Shown: positions 10,675-22,802 of the stretch, one piece after another | Layout: the number at the start of each line of letters is the position of its first letter | How positions within the stretch are numbered: the first letter of the stretch is position 1 | Source of the DNA: Euonymus europaeus | Lineage: Eukaryota > Streptophyta > Magnoliopsida > Celastrales > Celastraceae | Reading direction: 5' to 3' | DNA length: 64,000 bases | NCBI GenBank assembly: GCA_963580455.1 | Contig: OY756968.1 | Span: forward strand, 8,655,544-8,719,543 | Program-made: the position numbers and the translations under genes | Notes under the pieces: generated by a model | The model's input: only the letters and a program-made list of their open reading frames with translations | Database searches by the model: none | What the model was told of the DNA's origin: nothing

Positions 10675-13600
10675 TGTTGTACCCCAATTTTTGTCTAAAC
10701 TTAAAATACCACAAAATTCCAAAATTCAAAAGCCACCAATTATGAACTCAAGATGAGCCCACTTAAAATACTTAGCCCAATGCAAAACAAGACCTCATTA
10801 GCCTAAGTGAGTAGAAAGACCCAATTCCAATCCCTTTGGCTCGGTCTATCAATAGTTCATAATCCAAATCATTTGTTTAGCCAAAAAAAGAGAGAGCTGG
10901 TCCAATATATATGAGCTCGGCCCAACAAGCCATTTAAACCTTAAGGAAATTGGTCCATGAGATAGCCCACTACATACATGTAAAGGCCCGGTTCAAGTAA
11001 TGCAAGAATAAAAGATGCAGAGTTGAAGAAGGAAATAAACGGGCTGCTGAAGAAAAATGAAAGGCACCGGCACAGGAGGAAAGAAAGGAAAGAAAGAGGA
11101 AAAGACGCCGGAAAAAGGGGAAGAGAGGGCATCTTAGGTTTCATACACGGAGAGTGGTTCTTGGCCTTAAACATAAGAGATTTCGTGAGCTAATTTGGGG
11201 ATTTAGGTTTGCTTAAGGAAGTAGAGAAATTTTGGAGTGATTTGGGGGAAGTTGATAGAGAGGCCGGAGAAGAAGGGAGAGCAAGGTTTAGAAGACTATA
11301 AATAGATTCAAGATGGTAGAAAAAAAGGGGGATTTTCTGTGAATTTTTGGTGGTACTTGCTTCTTCTTGCTTCCGATTTTTCTGGAGGAATTTCACTTAT
11401 TTTTGGGGTTTTGGCTTTTCGAAATTTTCTGGGGATTCCTTCTTCTTCATTTTCGGTTTTTCGGAGGAATTTCAATTCTTTTTGGGGGATTTCTTACTTT
11501 TGGTTTTCGGTTTTTCCTGGGAATTTTGCTGGGCTTTCTTCCTCCTTGCTATCTCTTATGGAGTTCTTTGTTTTTCGGGGTAAAATTCTTTCTGGCTTTT
11601 CGGGGCTCTTTTTTTAGGGGAATTCTTTCTTCTTTCGATCGGTTTTTGTGGGAGGCCGGAGGTAATCTTCTGTTTTGAATCTCTCTGCTTTTGGGGTTTC
11701 CGGTATACGATCATTCATTTTTTTTCTTCACTAATTCACCCAAGCATACCACCTCCACATCAATTTCATTTTCTTTGTGCTGGCTGTGCCATCTCAGCAG
11801 AATCATCCCTTGTTTCGGCTTTGAGATACAAAATCAGAATCTCTTTGTTTTCCTTCTTCAGGCTTAGACTTCTTTCAACCTATGGTTTATCTTAACGTCC
11901 GGTGCCTTCATCATTTTGATTTCTTCCTTTACATATTTTCATTTTCAGGAGATTAGGCCGTGATTCATAATTAGGGCAGTTGCAGGTATATGTTGTTTCA
12001 ATATAGTACAAGTTAATGCAATAATCTGTAATGTTATCATTTTGAAATTCTTGGTTGGGTTGTTGACAGTTTGTGCTTACTGTGAATGATAGTTGAAGTT
12101 ATTTGAATACTTGAGTCTATTCTGGATAAATTATGATGTAACTTCTCTCAATTATATACTTGCTATGTAATCTCATTGCTTTGAATTCTTGGATACGTCA
12201 TGGTTGGTGTTTACTGTCAACGGTGGTTTTGTCATTTGGATATTTGTATCAACTCTTTAAGGTTTATGATGCTGTTTGTTTAAGCTATTGCCTTGAGTGT
12301 AATGAAGAGAATTCTTGATTTTTTCAAAGTGGTGCGGTTTGGGATGTATACCATTTGTCTGCATTTGTGATTGCCATATTAGGTTCATTATTCTAGAGCC
12401 GATAAATTGTTTAAGTTTCCAACAGGTTTGATGGTTAAAAGGAATTTTCTGAAATAGATAACAAGCATTCATGTTTGGAATTTCATCTCTCGTTTATTTG
12501 CACTTTGGGTGTATGTATTTGACTGGGTTTAGTAATTTATTTGGATTTGAAATGGGAAAAGGTTTAAATGATAGTGTGCTGGACTTGGAAACTAAAAGGT
12601 GGATTAAAATGTTGAATGAAATGGGCTATTATTTGAGTTGAGTTTTCTTTTAATTAAGGGTTGGGCTAAAATTATGTATAATATTTGGATTTTGATTGGA
12701 ATTTGTTTTGTGGATCCATGAATCATTGCATCATAAGGCATTTAATTATAAACTTCCAATCATATTAATTTAATAATATAGTTAGAATAATCGATTGCCA
12801 ATAAAAAAGAAAGGGGGAACCGAGGTCCCATCCTTCATCCATTATTTATATTTATTAATTGTTCAATATGCTAATGTGTTACGTCGCTAATGAGTTATGT
12901 GAATTAAGTGAATGATGGTTTGGTGCTACTTGATTTATGTCTCAATTACTTGATTTGATATGCTAATGTGTTATCTTTATTTTTGTTTTATTTTATTTTA
13001 TTTTTGCTCTATTTTTGTATTATTATATTTATTATCTTATTTTATTTTATAAACTTAATTCATTATTATCATTATGTATTTTTATAATATTATATGTCAT
13101 TTTTATTTTATTTTCATTTTTATCTTTATCTCTATGTATATTTTTATTTTATTTTACTTTATTATTATTTTATTTGTTCTTTATAATTTATTTTACTTTA
13201 TTTTGAACTTATGTATTGTATAAAAGTTATGTCGAAAATCTTTGCCTACGATGAAATCAATTTGGGGGAATGCATTAGATGCATTATCGGGAAGATTCTT
13301 GAGGTGAGAGTGTTTCTTATAAATTTGACCATTGGTTGGAAGAATTTCATGAATCTCAATATTAAACTTTTAATATAGTTTTTATATATTTTATAAAATT
13401 ATTTTATTCTATTTGAATATAGTTTACATATATTTTATAAAGTCATTTTATTCTATTTTGAGATAGCTTTATATTTGCTTAAATTATTTTATCCTATATA
13501 GCTATTATATTTTTCTAAAGATTATTTTCATCCTATATAATTTTTTGTATAATGTATAATTATTTTACTTGATATATTTGTTACGATTAATTTTTTTAAA

Positions 13601-13812
13601 AAAAATCATTTAATGGGATAATAAAAGTTAAATTGGCAACTGTTTTTAAAAACAGACGTTGTGAGGTGTTTTACACCTTCCTCATGCGTAATAAACTCGC
13701 TTACCTATTTTCTGGATTTTAGCAGACCAAATTATTTTTATGGTGACCAATTGCACCTATTATAATTGATAGTCACTCTTATAAAAATTTCTTCGCAAAA
13801 CCGGTTGCGACA
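10675..13812 (+). mobile_element. 3.1 kb Tat/Ogre-type solo LTR with 5 bp TSD
   Basis: The left end is TGTTGTACCCCAATTTTTGT and the right end is GGTTGCGACA, giving TG...CA termini. The flanks are CAACC at 10670-10674 and CAACC at 13813-13817, a perfect 5 bp target-site duplication. Removing the 3138 bp insert plus one duplication restores the frame of the interrupted gag. The start word and the GGTGTTTTACACCTTCC block near 13674 are hallmarks of LTRs of the Tat/Ogre group. No primer site, gag or pol lies inside, so this is a solo LTR left by LTR-LTR recombination. The interior contains TTTTA-rich low-complexity DNA at about 12970-13210. Confidence 0.85.
11297..11304 (+). promoter_or_regulatory. 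TATA box of the Tat/Ogre-type solo LTR
   Basis: TATAAATA within GACTATAAATAG, about 620 bp into the LTR and followed by a leader-like pyrimidine-rich stretch. This is the likely retrotransposon promoter. Confidence 0.5.
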
Positions 13813-13817
13813 CAACC

Positions 13818-14255
13818 CCAATTGGAAGAGACCTCAACCAAACACCATTGGGGGATATCGTCCTACTAAGAATGGTGGTTTTTAGTTTTTTACACACCAC
13901 AATTGGCTAACAACTTTAATTAGTCACCTATCCAAAATTTTAATTAGGGAATGACTCCTGATCAAATTATAAATTTGGTCGAACAAATGTTTTGGCCTAG
14001 AATTAATAGGATTGATAGACCTTTGTTTAAGAAACCTTACCTTTATCCTAAATCGATTGATCATGATTATCCTTTTCTTAGAGGCTTTGATGATGATTTG
14101 TAAGCCTTGGCAGGAATGTGGGATAATGAGTCTTTAGATTAGATTTCTTAGAGTCCATAGAGAAACTACTAGTTGAACTTTCAAAATATAGACGTAACAT
14201 CCAACTCCAAGTCCCAAGACAAGGTAGAGGTTGTACATATAAAGCACCAACTTAG
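13818..14255 (+). mobile_element. Tat-like element B gag, right part
   Basis: In phase with the left part after the solo LTR is removed. The frame carries several stops, then an open stretch reading MTPDQIINLVEQMFWPRINR and IDRPLFKKPYLYP with FLRGFDDD. This is a recognisable plant Ty3/gypsy gag N-terminal signature (Q-I-I-x-L-V-E-Q-M-F-x-P-R, then RP.FKKPYP...D). The homology fades at about 14250. Confidence 0.7.
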
Positions 14256-15283
14256 GAGGTGCTACTGTTATTACCATCCCACGTCATCAATGTGATTCAC
14301 CGTTCCTCATTCAAAAATATCATGTCAATCGATTAACTCTAGTCCAATCATGACCAAGTCAATCCCATCTCAACATAAAAAGCTGGTAGCATCTCTCCAT
14401 ATATTGAATGATGTCTACCTGTAGAAATGTGCAACAATCACATCAATAACTTAGCTGGGCCTTTGACCATTTATTAGCATGCATTTCATATCCTAGCAGG
14501 GTTTTATGTCATCTATCAGCATGCAACAAGTATTAATCGCAAACATACATCAGAAGTTTCCAATCATCATATCATAACAAGACTAATATTCCACAATCCG
14601 GTCTAGGAGTCCCTATCACACGGCGCACCCTCCCCATATATTGTACAATTATCCACAACGATGAGGTGTCACACAAGCATGTCTCAACATACATAAAAGT
14701 GCTAATTTATCATCAACTAACAAAGAGTAACCACTTCATATCCCCACTCACAACCCCAAGTGGCCTACCATGTCATAGATCCACAACATCGGTACATGAA
14801 TTGATCTCACTAGTGGGGAGGAAAGAAAGGAAAGAGTGAAGAGTGAGCACAAAGTTCATTAGGGTAAAGAAGAATAATTATTTACATTTAGGATGAACTT
14901 TTGAAGAAAGGTTCAATGTAGCAAAATGCTATCTAACCATGAGAATAAACACATAACCAATAACAATGATTAAACCTTCCTTGGTTGTAGATTGCCCACA
15001 CCATTGGCTCAACTCATACACAGACAATGCTCACCCACTATCAGCCCAACCAAAGGAAGGTTAACATAACATGTGGGAGCAACCACCCCACACAAGACCC
15101 GAACTTGATCATAATCGGTGTATCATAATCTTTATGTGTTGCCTCACATGGAAATCACTTGATTTTGCGCCCAAATCGGACTTCACCCACATTCATTCCA
15201 TGTGACGTTCCAATAATCCCAAAGGATTTCGAGTCCATACCCAAGCTCTCCATGCATCTAAAATGCATGTCAAAATGAATATG

Positions 15284-15314
<31 letters not shown>

Positions 15315-16700
15315 TAACATTCTACATAGATACCCATTTCTACATTATGCATGCTGAAGAATGATCCATGCTCAATAGATTATCAAGCATGTAATTTTGG
15401 GTATGTCATATCACATTTATCCATAATTAGAGTCATACACAAAGGTTTGTTCTTCCTTGGAAGCAAATAAGGCAAGAACCAACTTCGAAGACCAATGAAG
15501 AGATTCGAAAGCTATTTAGACAAGGAAAATAATCATGGCATCAAAAAAGGATTAGTTTTTCCCTTCCTCGTTATCCAAACAAGAAATCAAATTATCAACT
15601 CTAGAATTTTGGCCTTTTTCCAAACCTATCAATTTAACAAAATAAAAACTCATTTCACCTCATTCATAAACCCCATTCCACATATAAACATAGATTAAAC
15701 CAAGAATCCAAGAAAACTTAAGAGTATGTTTGGATTTTGTTTTTGTTTTTAATAATTAAAAACGATTTTGAGTATAGTTTTCAAAAACAATTTTTAAAAT
15801 GAATGAAGTGTTAAAAATTCATTTGGCTTATGTTATTTGTAAAGTGTTTTCTAAATAAAAAATACAAAGTTTAGACACGAAATAAGATTAATTATATAAT
15901 ATAACAATAAGAGTAATGAACAATGACGGAAAGTAAATCAAATAAATTTGGAGAGATAATGGAGAAGAGATAAGAGAATGAGAGAGAAGATATCGTAACA
16001 ACTAATGAGAAAGGAAGGAAGAAGTAGAGCAAGAGAAAAAAAAATGAATTTCAATTTATTCACAAAAATGCCACCAATCCATTTTCAAAATTCTCCAAAA
16101 CATGTTTTAGTTGTTTTCGATTTTCTGTTTTCAAAAACACAATTCTGAAAAAATGTTTTCAAAAACTGTAACACCCAAATGAATTTTCTTCCAGTTTTCT
16201 ATTTTGAAAAACAAAAACAGGTTTGGAAACATGTTCCAAACACACTAGAATTTCCAAAATCCTTGAATCTCCAATAAATCCAACTCTTACTACAAATTCC
16301 AAACAAACCTAGAAATTTAATCATAAAAAACCTTAAATAAGCCTACTTAACCATTATTAAAGATTCACCCAAATCTACTCAAAAATCTAGATTCTCAAAT
16401 CAAGAAAAACTTACCTCAATATTGACATCCTTGGTATAATAATGTTGGATCTTTCTTAGGCACTCATAAACCTTCAAAATCCAAGCCAAACTCTCTCAAG
16501 AATCAAGTCTCTCTCTTATATCTCTTCTCGGGCAAAAAATCACAGAATGCGAGAAATTTCCTTTATTCTCGGCACTTTAAAGTCTAAAAATGGCTAAGGT
16601 GTCCGGACACCTTAAGTGGATGTCTGGACACCTCATGCTTTGTCCAAAAATTTGCCTCCATTCAAGGCCAAGTTGTTTAGAAACCTCCTCCTTTTCTGCA
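14256..16700. other. Non-coding block, probably a decayed LTR insertion, between gag and pol of element B
   Basis: No protein homology in either strand. The composition (short leader-like words, a 26 bp AT microsatellite at 15289-15314, pyrimidine-rich tracts near 16500) and the sharp return of pol sequence beyond it suggest an inserted LTR or other element. A separate terminal-inverted-repeat element lies inside at 15722-16249. A palindrome, GTGTCCGGACAC, is at 16599-16610. No termini or duplication were found. Confidence 0.4.
15722..16249. mobile_element. MITE-like element with 12 bp terminal inverted repeats
   Basis: The left end AGTATGTTTGGA pairs with the right end TCCAAACACACT (inverse AGTGTGTTTGGA, one mismatch). 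The interior is non-coding and full of self-complementary words: GTTTTTGTTTTTAATAATTA near the left and GAAAAACAAAAACAGG near the right, plus several TTTTCAAAAAC copies. Length is about 528 bp. This matches a widespread type of non-autonomous plant DNA transposon. No clear target-site duplication, so the superfamily is left open. Confidence 0.6.
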
Positions 16701-16739
16701 AAAAGTTTAGCTTTTGTTAAATTTTTGGGTCAAGGTTTT

Positions 16740-18734
16740 ACCGTTCAAGCTACCTTAAAGAAGCATACAGTTGATGTTGCTGAACAAGCTAATTGCTAAA
16801 GCCTAAAGAGAAGAGAAAATTTATAGAATTCCTGATTGAATATAAAGATTGTTTTGCATGGTCTTACGATGACATGCCTCGCTTAGATAGTAGGTTGGTG
16901 AGTATAATTTGCCAATGAAACCAGGCTTCAAACTTGTTAAGCAGTCTCCAAGAACACTAGCACTTGAAATATTGCTTTATGTGAAAAAAGAAATAGAAAA
17001 ATTATTGAGTGCTAAATTCATTAGGTCAACCAGGTATACTTCTTGTCGGTCAAATATTGTTCTTGACATTAAGAAAAATGGAAAATGTCAAAGTTTGCAT
17101 TGATTATATGGATTTAAACTCTACATCACCTAAATATGAGTATACAATGTCAGTAGTATATCTTTTAGTTGATTCCACTACAAGCCATAGAATTCTATCA
17201 TTAATGGATGAATTTTCAGGCTATTACCAAATTTTTATTGCACAAGAAGATGTTCATAAAACATCATTTTGAATATATAATGATTTGGTTTAAAGAATGC
17301 TAGCATGACATATTAGCTAGCTATGAATGCAATATTCCATGAATTAATAGGGAACTCAATTGAAGTTTATATTAATGATATTATGGTTAAGTCTGTAGGT
17401 ATCGACCAACATTTTGAACATTTGCATGAGGCATTTAGCAAAATGAGAAAACATAACTTGAAACTAAATCCTACAAAGTGTATTTTTGGAATTGTTGCAG
17501 GGAATTTTAAGGCTTTCTGCTATACAATCGAGGAATAGAAATTGACAAGAATAAAGTAAAAGATATAATGTTATTGACTCCCCCAATAGATAAAAAATAA
17601 TTAAAACAGTTTTTGGGAAAAATTAATTTCCTTCATCGATTTATATCAAATACAACTGGAAAGACTAAAGTCTTTTTCGATTTATTAAAGTTGAAGAATA
17701 ACCAGGAGTTCGAGTGGTTGCAAAAACACTAGCGAGCATTTGATTTAATTAAGAAAAGTCTTACTTCTCCTTATGTGTTAATTCCTCTAGTATAGGGTGG
17801 ACCTTTGAAATTATATTTAATAGTATCAGATGGGTCTATTGGATGCATATTAGCTCAAGATAATGAGATAAAACATGAACATGCAGTGTTTGATCTTAGT
17901 TGATTCTTGAATATTGCATAATTGAGTTACTCATAGATGGAGCGACTATGCTTAGCCTTATTCTTTGCAGCTACATATTATAACATGTCTCATAAGGTAC
18001 AAGTAATAATGGTCAATGATGTTATTAGGTACCTTTTGGCTAGATGTTTGTTAAGAAGTCGTTTGAGCAAATGGAGTCTATTATTAACACGATTCAACTT
18101 CATTTATGTACCTCAAAAGGATGTTAAAAGACAAGTTTTAGCAGACATCTTAACTGAGCATATGGGGTTTTGATGGATCAAGTACTTCTAAAGTAGTACG
18201 AATAGCGATTGTGCTAGAGTCACCATTTAATTCAAAAACAACCTAGCCGAATATCAAGCTCTATTATTTGGGTTGAGATTAGCTAGAGATCGTAAAGTTA
18301 TAGATCTCAAGATTTTTGCGGAGTCTTAGCTGATAGTAAAGCAAGTTACCCAAGAGTCCAAATGTGTGCATCCCAAATTTCAGGTATGCTTAAAGTAAAT
18401 CCTTAAGTTGTTATAGGAGTTTCATTACAACATACACCATATCCCTTGAGCAGAAAATGATAAGGCTAATTGTTTTTGCTCAATAGAGTACTACATCAGG
18501 CATTATTGATAGCTTGATTGAACAGAAGCTGGAGTTGGAATGGGAAATTTCATATGTAGGTCATTTATCACAAGAGCCAGTAGAGGTGAATTTTTCTGAA
18601 GCAAATGATTGGAGAATTCCATTCCTTGATTTCTTATCGAATCCTTCAAAAAATAATGAACCTTTAGTAAAATTTCAAGCTCAAAAGTATGTCCTCATTG
18701 AGGACGAGTTATTTCAAGAGACTTTTGAAGGTCC
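16740..18734 (+). mobile_element. Tat-clade Ty3/gypsy pol relic (element B): RT, RNase H and second RNase H
   Basis: The blocks run in order: DCFAWSYDDMPRL near 16850; RT entry with EYNLPMKPGFKLVKQSPR; ILSLMDEFSGYYQIFIA; the catalytic box at 17368-17385 reading Y-I-N-D-I-M; and KLNPTKCIFGIVAGNF. The connection and RNase H then include FLGKINFLHRFISN and SDGSIGCILAQDN, and FNFIYVPQKDVKRQVLAD appears near 18090. After that, NNLAEYQALLFGLRLARD at 18236-18290 marks the additional archaeal-type RNase H that defines the Tat clade. The first catalytic RT aspartate is replaced by Asn, and numerous stops confirm a dead copy. Integrase has been replaced by the CACTA-like insertion at 18738. Confidence 0.85.
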
Positions 18735-18737
18735 ATT

Positions 18738-19260
18738 CACTACAATAGTCATGTCAGCGTTGGCTCTTTTAAATTTTCGCCAATACTATAAAGCATCGTT
18801 AATTTTTTGACAGCGCTTTCGGAAGCGCCACACAAGCATCATTACTAAATGACGTCGTAGTCGTATAAACGATGTTTTTTAAAGTGTTGTTAATTAAGGA
18901 ATTAATGCAAATTTTAAAATGTCTTAATAAACTAAAAGGTGTCATTATATTTTTTTTAGAATTATATATTTTTGAAAGAAAAGAGCGACGTTGTTTTAAT
19001 CATACTACGACACTTACTAAGCACTGTTATTTTGCAGTAATCGTCGGGATTGTTATATTGAACGATACTTTTAAAGAGTCATAGAATTAAATATATACGG
19101 CGCTTAACTTAAGCACTAGAAGATTATTAATTTCAGTGGTTCTTATAAGCATCATAAAGTGGTAAAATTAAATTGGATATTTTAATTTACCGACTCTTAA
19201 TAGGCTCTGTAAGGATTGATTTTTGAATTTTTAAAAATCCAATTAATTTACTGCTTACAC
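18738..19260 (+). mobile_element. CACTA-like non-autonomous element end
   Basis: CACTACAATAG at 18738 fits the terminal inverted repeat of CACTA (En/Spm) elements. It is followed by short inverted words around CGCTTTCGGAAGCG and by ACGGCGCTTAACTTAAGC near 19098, the subterminal style of these elements. It interrupts the Tat pol relic sharply. No complementary right terminus (TAGTG) was found, so the far boundary is approximate or deleted. Confidence 0.45.
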
Positions 19261-20009
19261 TATTTGTGTAATGCTTACCCTGTAGATAAAGAACCAGCAA
19301 TATCAAAATATATACAACACAAGCAATGATTTTGGATTAGTTTAGGGAAAAATGATAGAATGTTATGATAGTTGAAAGACCTATCATTGGATTTTGTAAA
19401 ACTTTTCCATATATGATTTCTCCGGCATGTCACATAGGCACCACGTATGATTTGACTGTTGACTTTCTCAGTTAAGAGCCATAAGTGATACCTATTGAAA
19501 GATGAGGGGCAAAAGTGACCAAAAAATAGTCTAGGGATGAAAATGAAACCAACCCTATAGGTGAAGGATGAAAAGTATAGTTTTCCTAGCATAAAATACA
19601 TACAAAAAAGTAATTTAAAAGAAAAGGTAAAGAAACGAGAGTAATACATCATTTTAGTGCACATTTTTAAAATCTACAAAAAACTGAGATATATGTAAAC
19701 AAAGCATTATTCTCACCTGCGTTATTTTTTCCTTGTTGTTTTACTTATTCTTTGTTTGAATGATTGGTTAGTCCATCCATTCCTATCATGAACTTAAATA
19801 CCTTTCCATTGTTAAAGAATTCTTCTAGAATAGACAAATGGTCATCTCGGCTTATTCATGTATATGATGTGAATTCATACATGGTAGAAAAGATTTTGAT
19901 TGAATTCTTGTTTCATTTAAGAACCATGGGTATTGTATAGGGTTGAACAACATTGGAAACGATCAGAACAATCATGGATCATAGAAAACTGCTTTAAAAA
20001 CTATGAGTT
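19261..20009. other. Non-coding stretch
   Basis: A 129-codon open frame exists on the minus strand at 19275-19664, but its composition (Phe, Leu, Cys, Tyr-rich) is that of AT-rich non-coding DNA. I see no gene here. Confidence 0.4.
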
Positions 20010-20014
20010 CTTCA

Positions 20015-20695
20015 TGTTGCGGAATGAACCGATACAAGTGAAGAGTATGTGAACAATTATACCACTAATTACACCAGGTAAATTCTCAGGAAAGATTGGA
20101 GGGACACACTGGTCTACTTAAATATCAATCTCCCTAGACAGAATTTTCCTAGACATGCAATTAATAGCATAATATATCATAACAATTTACTTGATTGAAA
20201 AATATACCGAGGAACCAATAATAACGACACCAGAATTTTTACGTGGAAAACCCTTCACAGGGAAAAACCACGGGACCTTAGTCCAGCTAAAAACTTTCAC
20301 TATTAAAATAATGGGTACAACAACCTTCCGTAGTACACACCACTACAGAATACAATAGTGAAATAATAGTTTGGAATCACTCACCCAAACCCCTTATACA
20401 CCTAGTGTATCACTCTCTCTCTCTGCAAGAACACAATGCGGGAACAACTCTCTGCAAGAAACTACACTTTGTAGGTACTCTCTAAAACTCTCTCAATTTT
20501 TTCTCTCTTCACTTGTGTGTATTACAATTAATTGCACATCTATTTATAGACGGAATGCAAATACTATTTGCATTGGAAACTTGCCTAACTTGCCTAACTA
20601 ATCTTGACCTTATACAAATTTCATTCATCAAAAATGACTACCAAATGTGAAATGTAGAATGTAGTATACCACATGAGGTGTACTACTACCTAACA
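20015..20695 (-). mobile_element. Ty1/copia solo LTR with perfect 5 bp TSD
   Basis: The minus strand begins TGTTAGGTAGTAGTACACC at 20695 and ends GCAACA at 20015, giving TG...CA termini. Both flanks are CTTCA (20010-20014 and 20696-20700). The minus strand has a TATAAATA box at 20548-20541 and the CCACGTAAAAATTCTGGTG block typical of copia LTR 3' regions. There is no internal domain, so it is a solo LTR of 681 bp. About 150 bp near its 3' end recurs inside the Athila element at 42000-42190. Confidence 0.85.
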
Positions 20696-20700
20696 CTTCA

Positions 20701-21770
20701 CTCTCTCTCTAGTCGGTCAACCATGATAGTTAGGGGTGGAGCTAGCTCTTAGAATTAGGGGGTGGGGTTTGGGGAAAAAAAAATTTGGCACGTTTTTATA
20801 CACACGAGAAATGAGTTATTGTAAGTCAACTATTTTATGACACGTTCGATAATAGGAGTGTTCGAGTCTATAATCTAAAACCACAAGTGTACCTGTTACA
20901 TTCATGGACCCAACATCCTTAGGTAACTTTTGATCAGAGACGCACACGAGAGTTTACGTAACTTTTGACAGAGAGTTCTGTTTTGAGTTTCGTTCTATAA
21001 TTTTCAGTGCATTTTTAAAAAGCATTTTCGAAAACATAAAAAGTGAACAAGTTTTCACTTTTCATCAAAACTGAAAATTGAAAATGGGCTCAAAATGGCA
21101 AAGAGAACAAGGCCTAAATGTTTGGGCCTTGTGTTACATTATTGGGCTGAGCATATGTAGCTTTGGGCTAAGAGTCAATTATAAGAAATGGTGGGTTTTA
21201 AGTGATATGCATGAAGTGACGTGTGGGTGTTTTGCTTTTAACTAAAAGCAATAGGTCTTTGGCCCAAAAGATTAATTATCCCATTCTTTTTTAAAAAATG
21301 ACATACTTTTGTCAAAACAAAACAAAGAGTTTGACCATATTTGTTAGCTTTAATCAATTTGACCAATTAAATAAGTGGGTTATGACATAAATTGTTCGGG
21401 TTTACTAACGCAATGTTGAGAGACATAGTAGTCTAGTATTTTAGAATAGTCGAATAACCAGTTGACACTGGTATTTATGTATAGGTGATCGTGATTAATT
21501 TGTAGACGTTGACTTGCTTGTTTGCTGCGAGGTAGGGGTTCTTTCCTTGACTCTTAGTACCCGTTTCCGTGCTATTTTCGTTTGTTCGTTTCCCTTATTA
21601 CTTTGTTGATTAAATTCGTCTTTTCGTTGCTCAATTGTTAACTTATGCTTGTTGAAATCTTTGACCTCCTATTTATTCATTATCCCTCGTCATATAGCTC
21701 AGGCATAAATGACTTTTGGGAAAATTTTTGACTTGCTCGAAAATGTTTTCAAATTATTAAATTCAATTAT
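20701..21770. other. Non-coding stretch, diverged repeats
   Basis: No coding frame. Contains CT microsatellite sequence near 20700 and several words of self-complementary AAAA/TTTT type at 20990-21085 that resemble a decayed MITE. No termini are supported. Confidence 0.35.
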
Positions 21771-21840
21771 CACTACAAGAGAAGGCACTTTTAGACACGG
21801 AATTAGGGACGGAAATATATTTCCGTCACTAATTCCGTCG
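21771..21840 (+). mobile_element. CACTA transposon terminus with a 40 bp near-perfect palindrome
   Basis: CACTACAAGAGAAGG at 21771 is a canonical CACTA terminal sequence. A subterminal palindrome follows at 21798-21837: CGGAATTAGGGACGGAAATA against TATTTCCGTCACTAATTCCG, with one mismatch. Only this end is present; the element is truncated just before the FAR1-like pseudogene. Confidence 0.6.
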
Positions 21841-22279
21841 TAAAAATTGAACCAACATTGATTCTGAGCCTATTGGGCTTCTTCTAAAAAAACTCAACTT
21901 AACCATGGCTTGTATGTTCGTGTTTGGGAGGATCAAATTTTAGTCTTCCATGCCAAAAATACATTCTATAAGTTTGACATTTTAGAGGATTTTCAAGATA
22001 GATTTTACATTCGAACTAGTTCACTGATTTGAGCTTCCATTCACAAGTGAAGTGCAGAGCATTGGTGGTGCTGATTTCTTCAGCTTGAACGTTTATTGGT
22101 TATTGATTTCTGGTATAATTTTAATTTACAATTATAAGCATTTATTGGTTGTTCATGGCTCGTGAAATGCATTCTGTTGAGGGAGATAATTTGGTTTGTG
22201 CCTGATGTATTGTTTGAGAAAATTCCAAAAATAGGACAAGAGTTTGAATTGGTTGAGGAAGTTCAATTTTTTTACGACG

Positions 22280-22802
22280 TGTTGGAAGAATTCCAGGATC
22301 TTTGTTGTATAAATATCACACGACAATAGAGAAAATTGAAATAGAAAAGTGCAACAATTATGACACAAGAATTTAACGTGAAAAACTCTAAATCCGGAGA
22401 AAAACCACGGGTGCTGTCAAAAGACAACCGAGAGAACAATTCCACTATGTAGAAAATTTGTACAACCACACAGTCCTCATTTTCCCTCACCAAGAAATCT
22501 AGGCAAACCCCGTAAATAAAACCCATTATTTTCTCTTTGTGCTCAATGCACACCGCTCTAGAATTCTCTATCTTTTGCACCCACAAGACACCCATGAACC
22601 TAGTAAACCACTAGTATTTATAAAAGTGTCACGTCTCCCAATTTTATTCTGCCTAGGAATTCCTACCCAAGATGTTTCCAATTACAAATATGATACCAAT
22701 TACATTTATAATTAGAAACCAACTTGGAAACGTGTTTCCACAAAAACAAGGATTCCTTTTGTAGCAAAAGAACTATTCCAATTTTTTGATCAATTCCTAA
22801 CA
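22280..22802 (-). mobile_element. Ty1/copia solo LTR inside the FAR1-like pseudogene
   Basis: 523 bp, beginning on the minus strand TGTTAGGAATTGATC at 22802 and ending AATTCTTCCAACA at 22280. The flanks are CGACG and CAACG, a 5 bp duplication with one change. Deleting the insert and one flank copy joins FFYD to EYARF of the FAR1 domain in frame, which verifies the boundaries. A minus-strand TATAAAT box lies near 22615. Confidence 0.85.

Noticed and set aside
11339..11678. Three overlapping plus-strand open frames of 78-103 codons
   Set aside because: They are Phe/Leu/Gly-rich translations of a T- and G-skewed leader inside the solo LTR at 10675-13812; no family is recognised and three frames are open at once, a sign of composition and not coding.
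13015..13206. 63-codon hydrophobic frame
   Set aside because: Pure translation of TTTTA-rich low-complexity DNA within the solo LTR.
19275..19664. 129-codon minus-strand frame
   Set aside because: Long for the region, but residue use is that of AT-rich non-coding DNA and no motif is seen.
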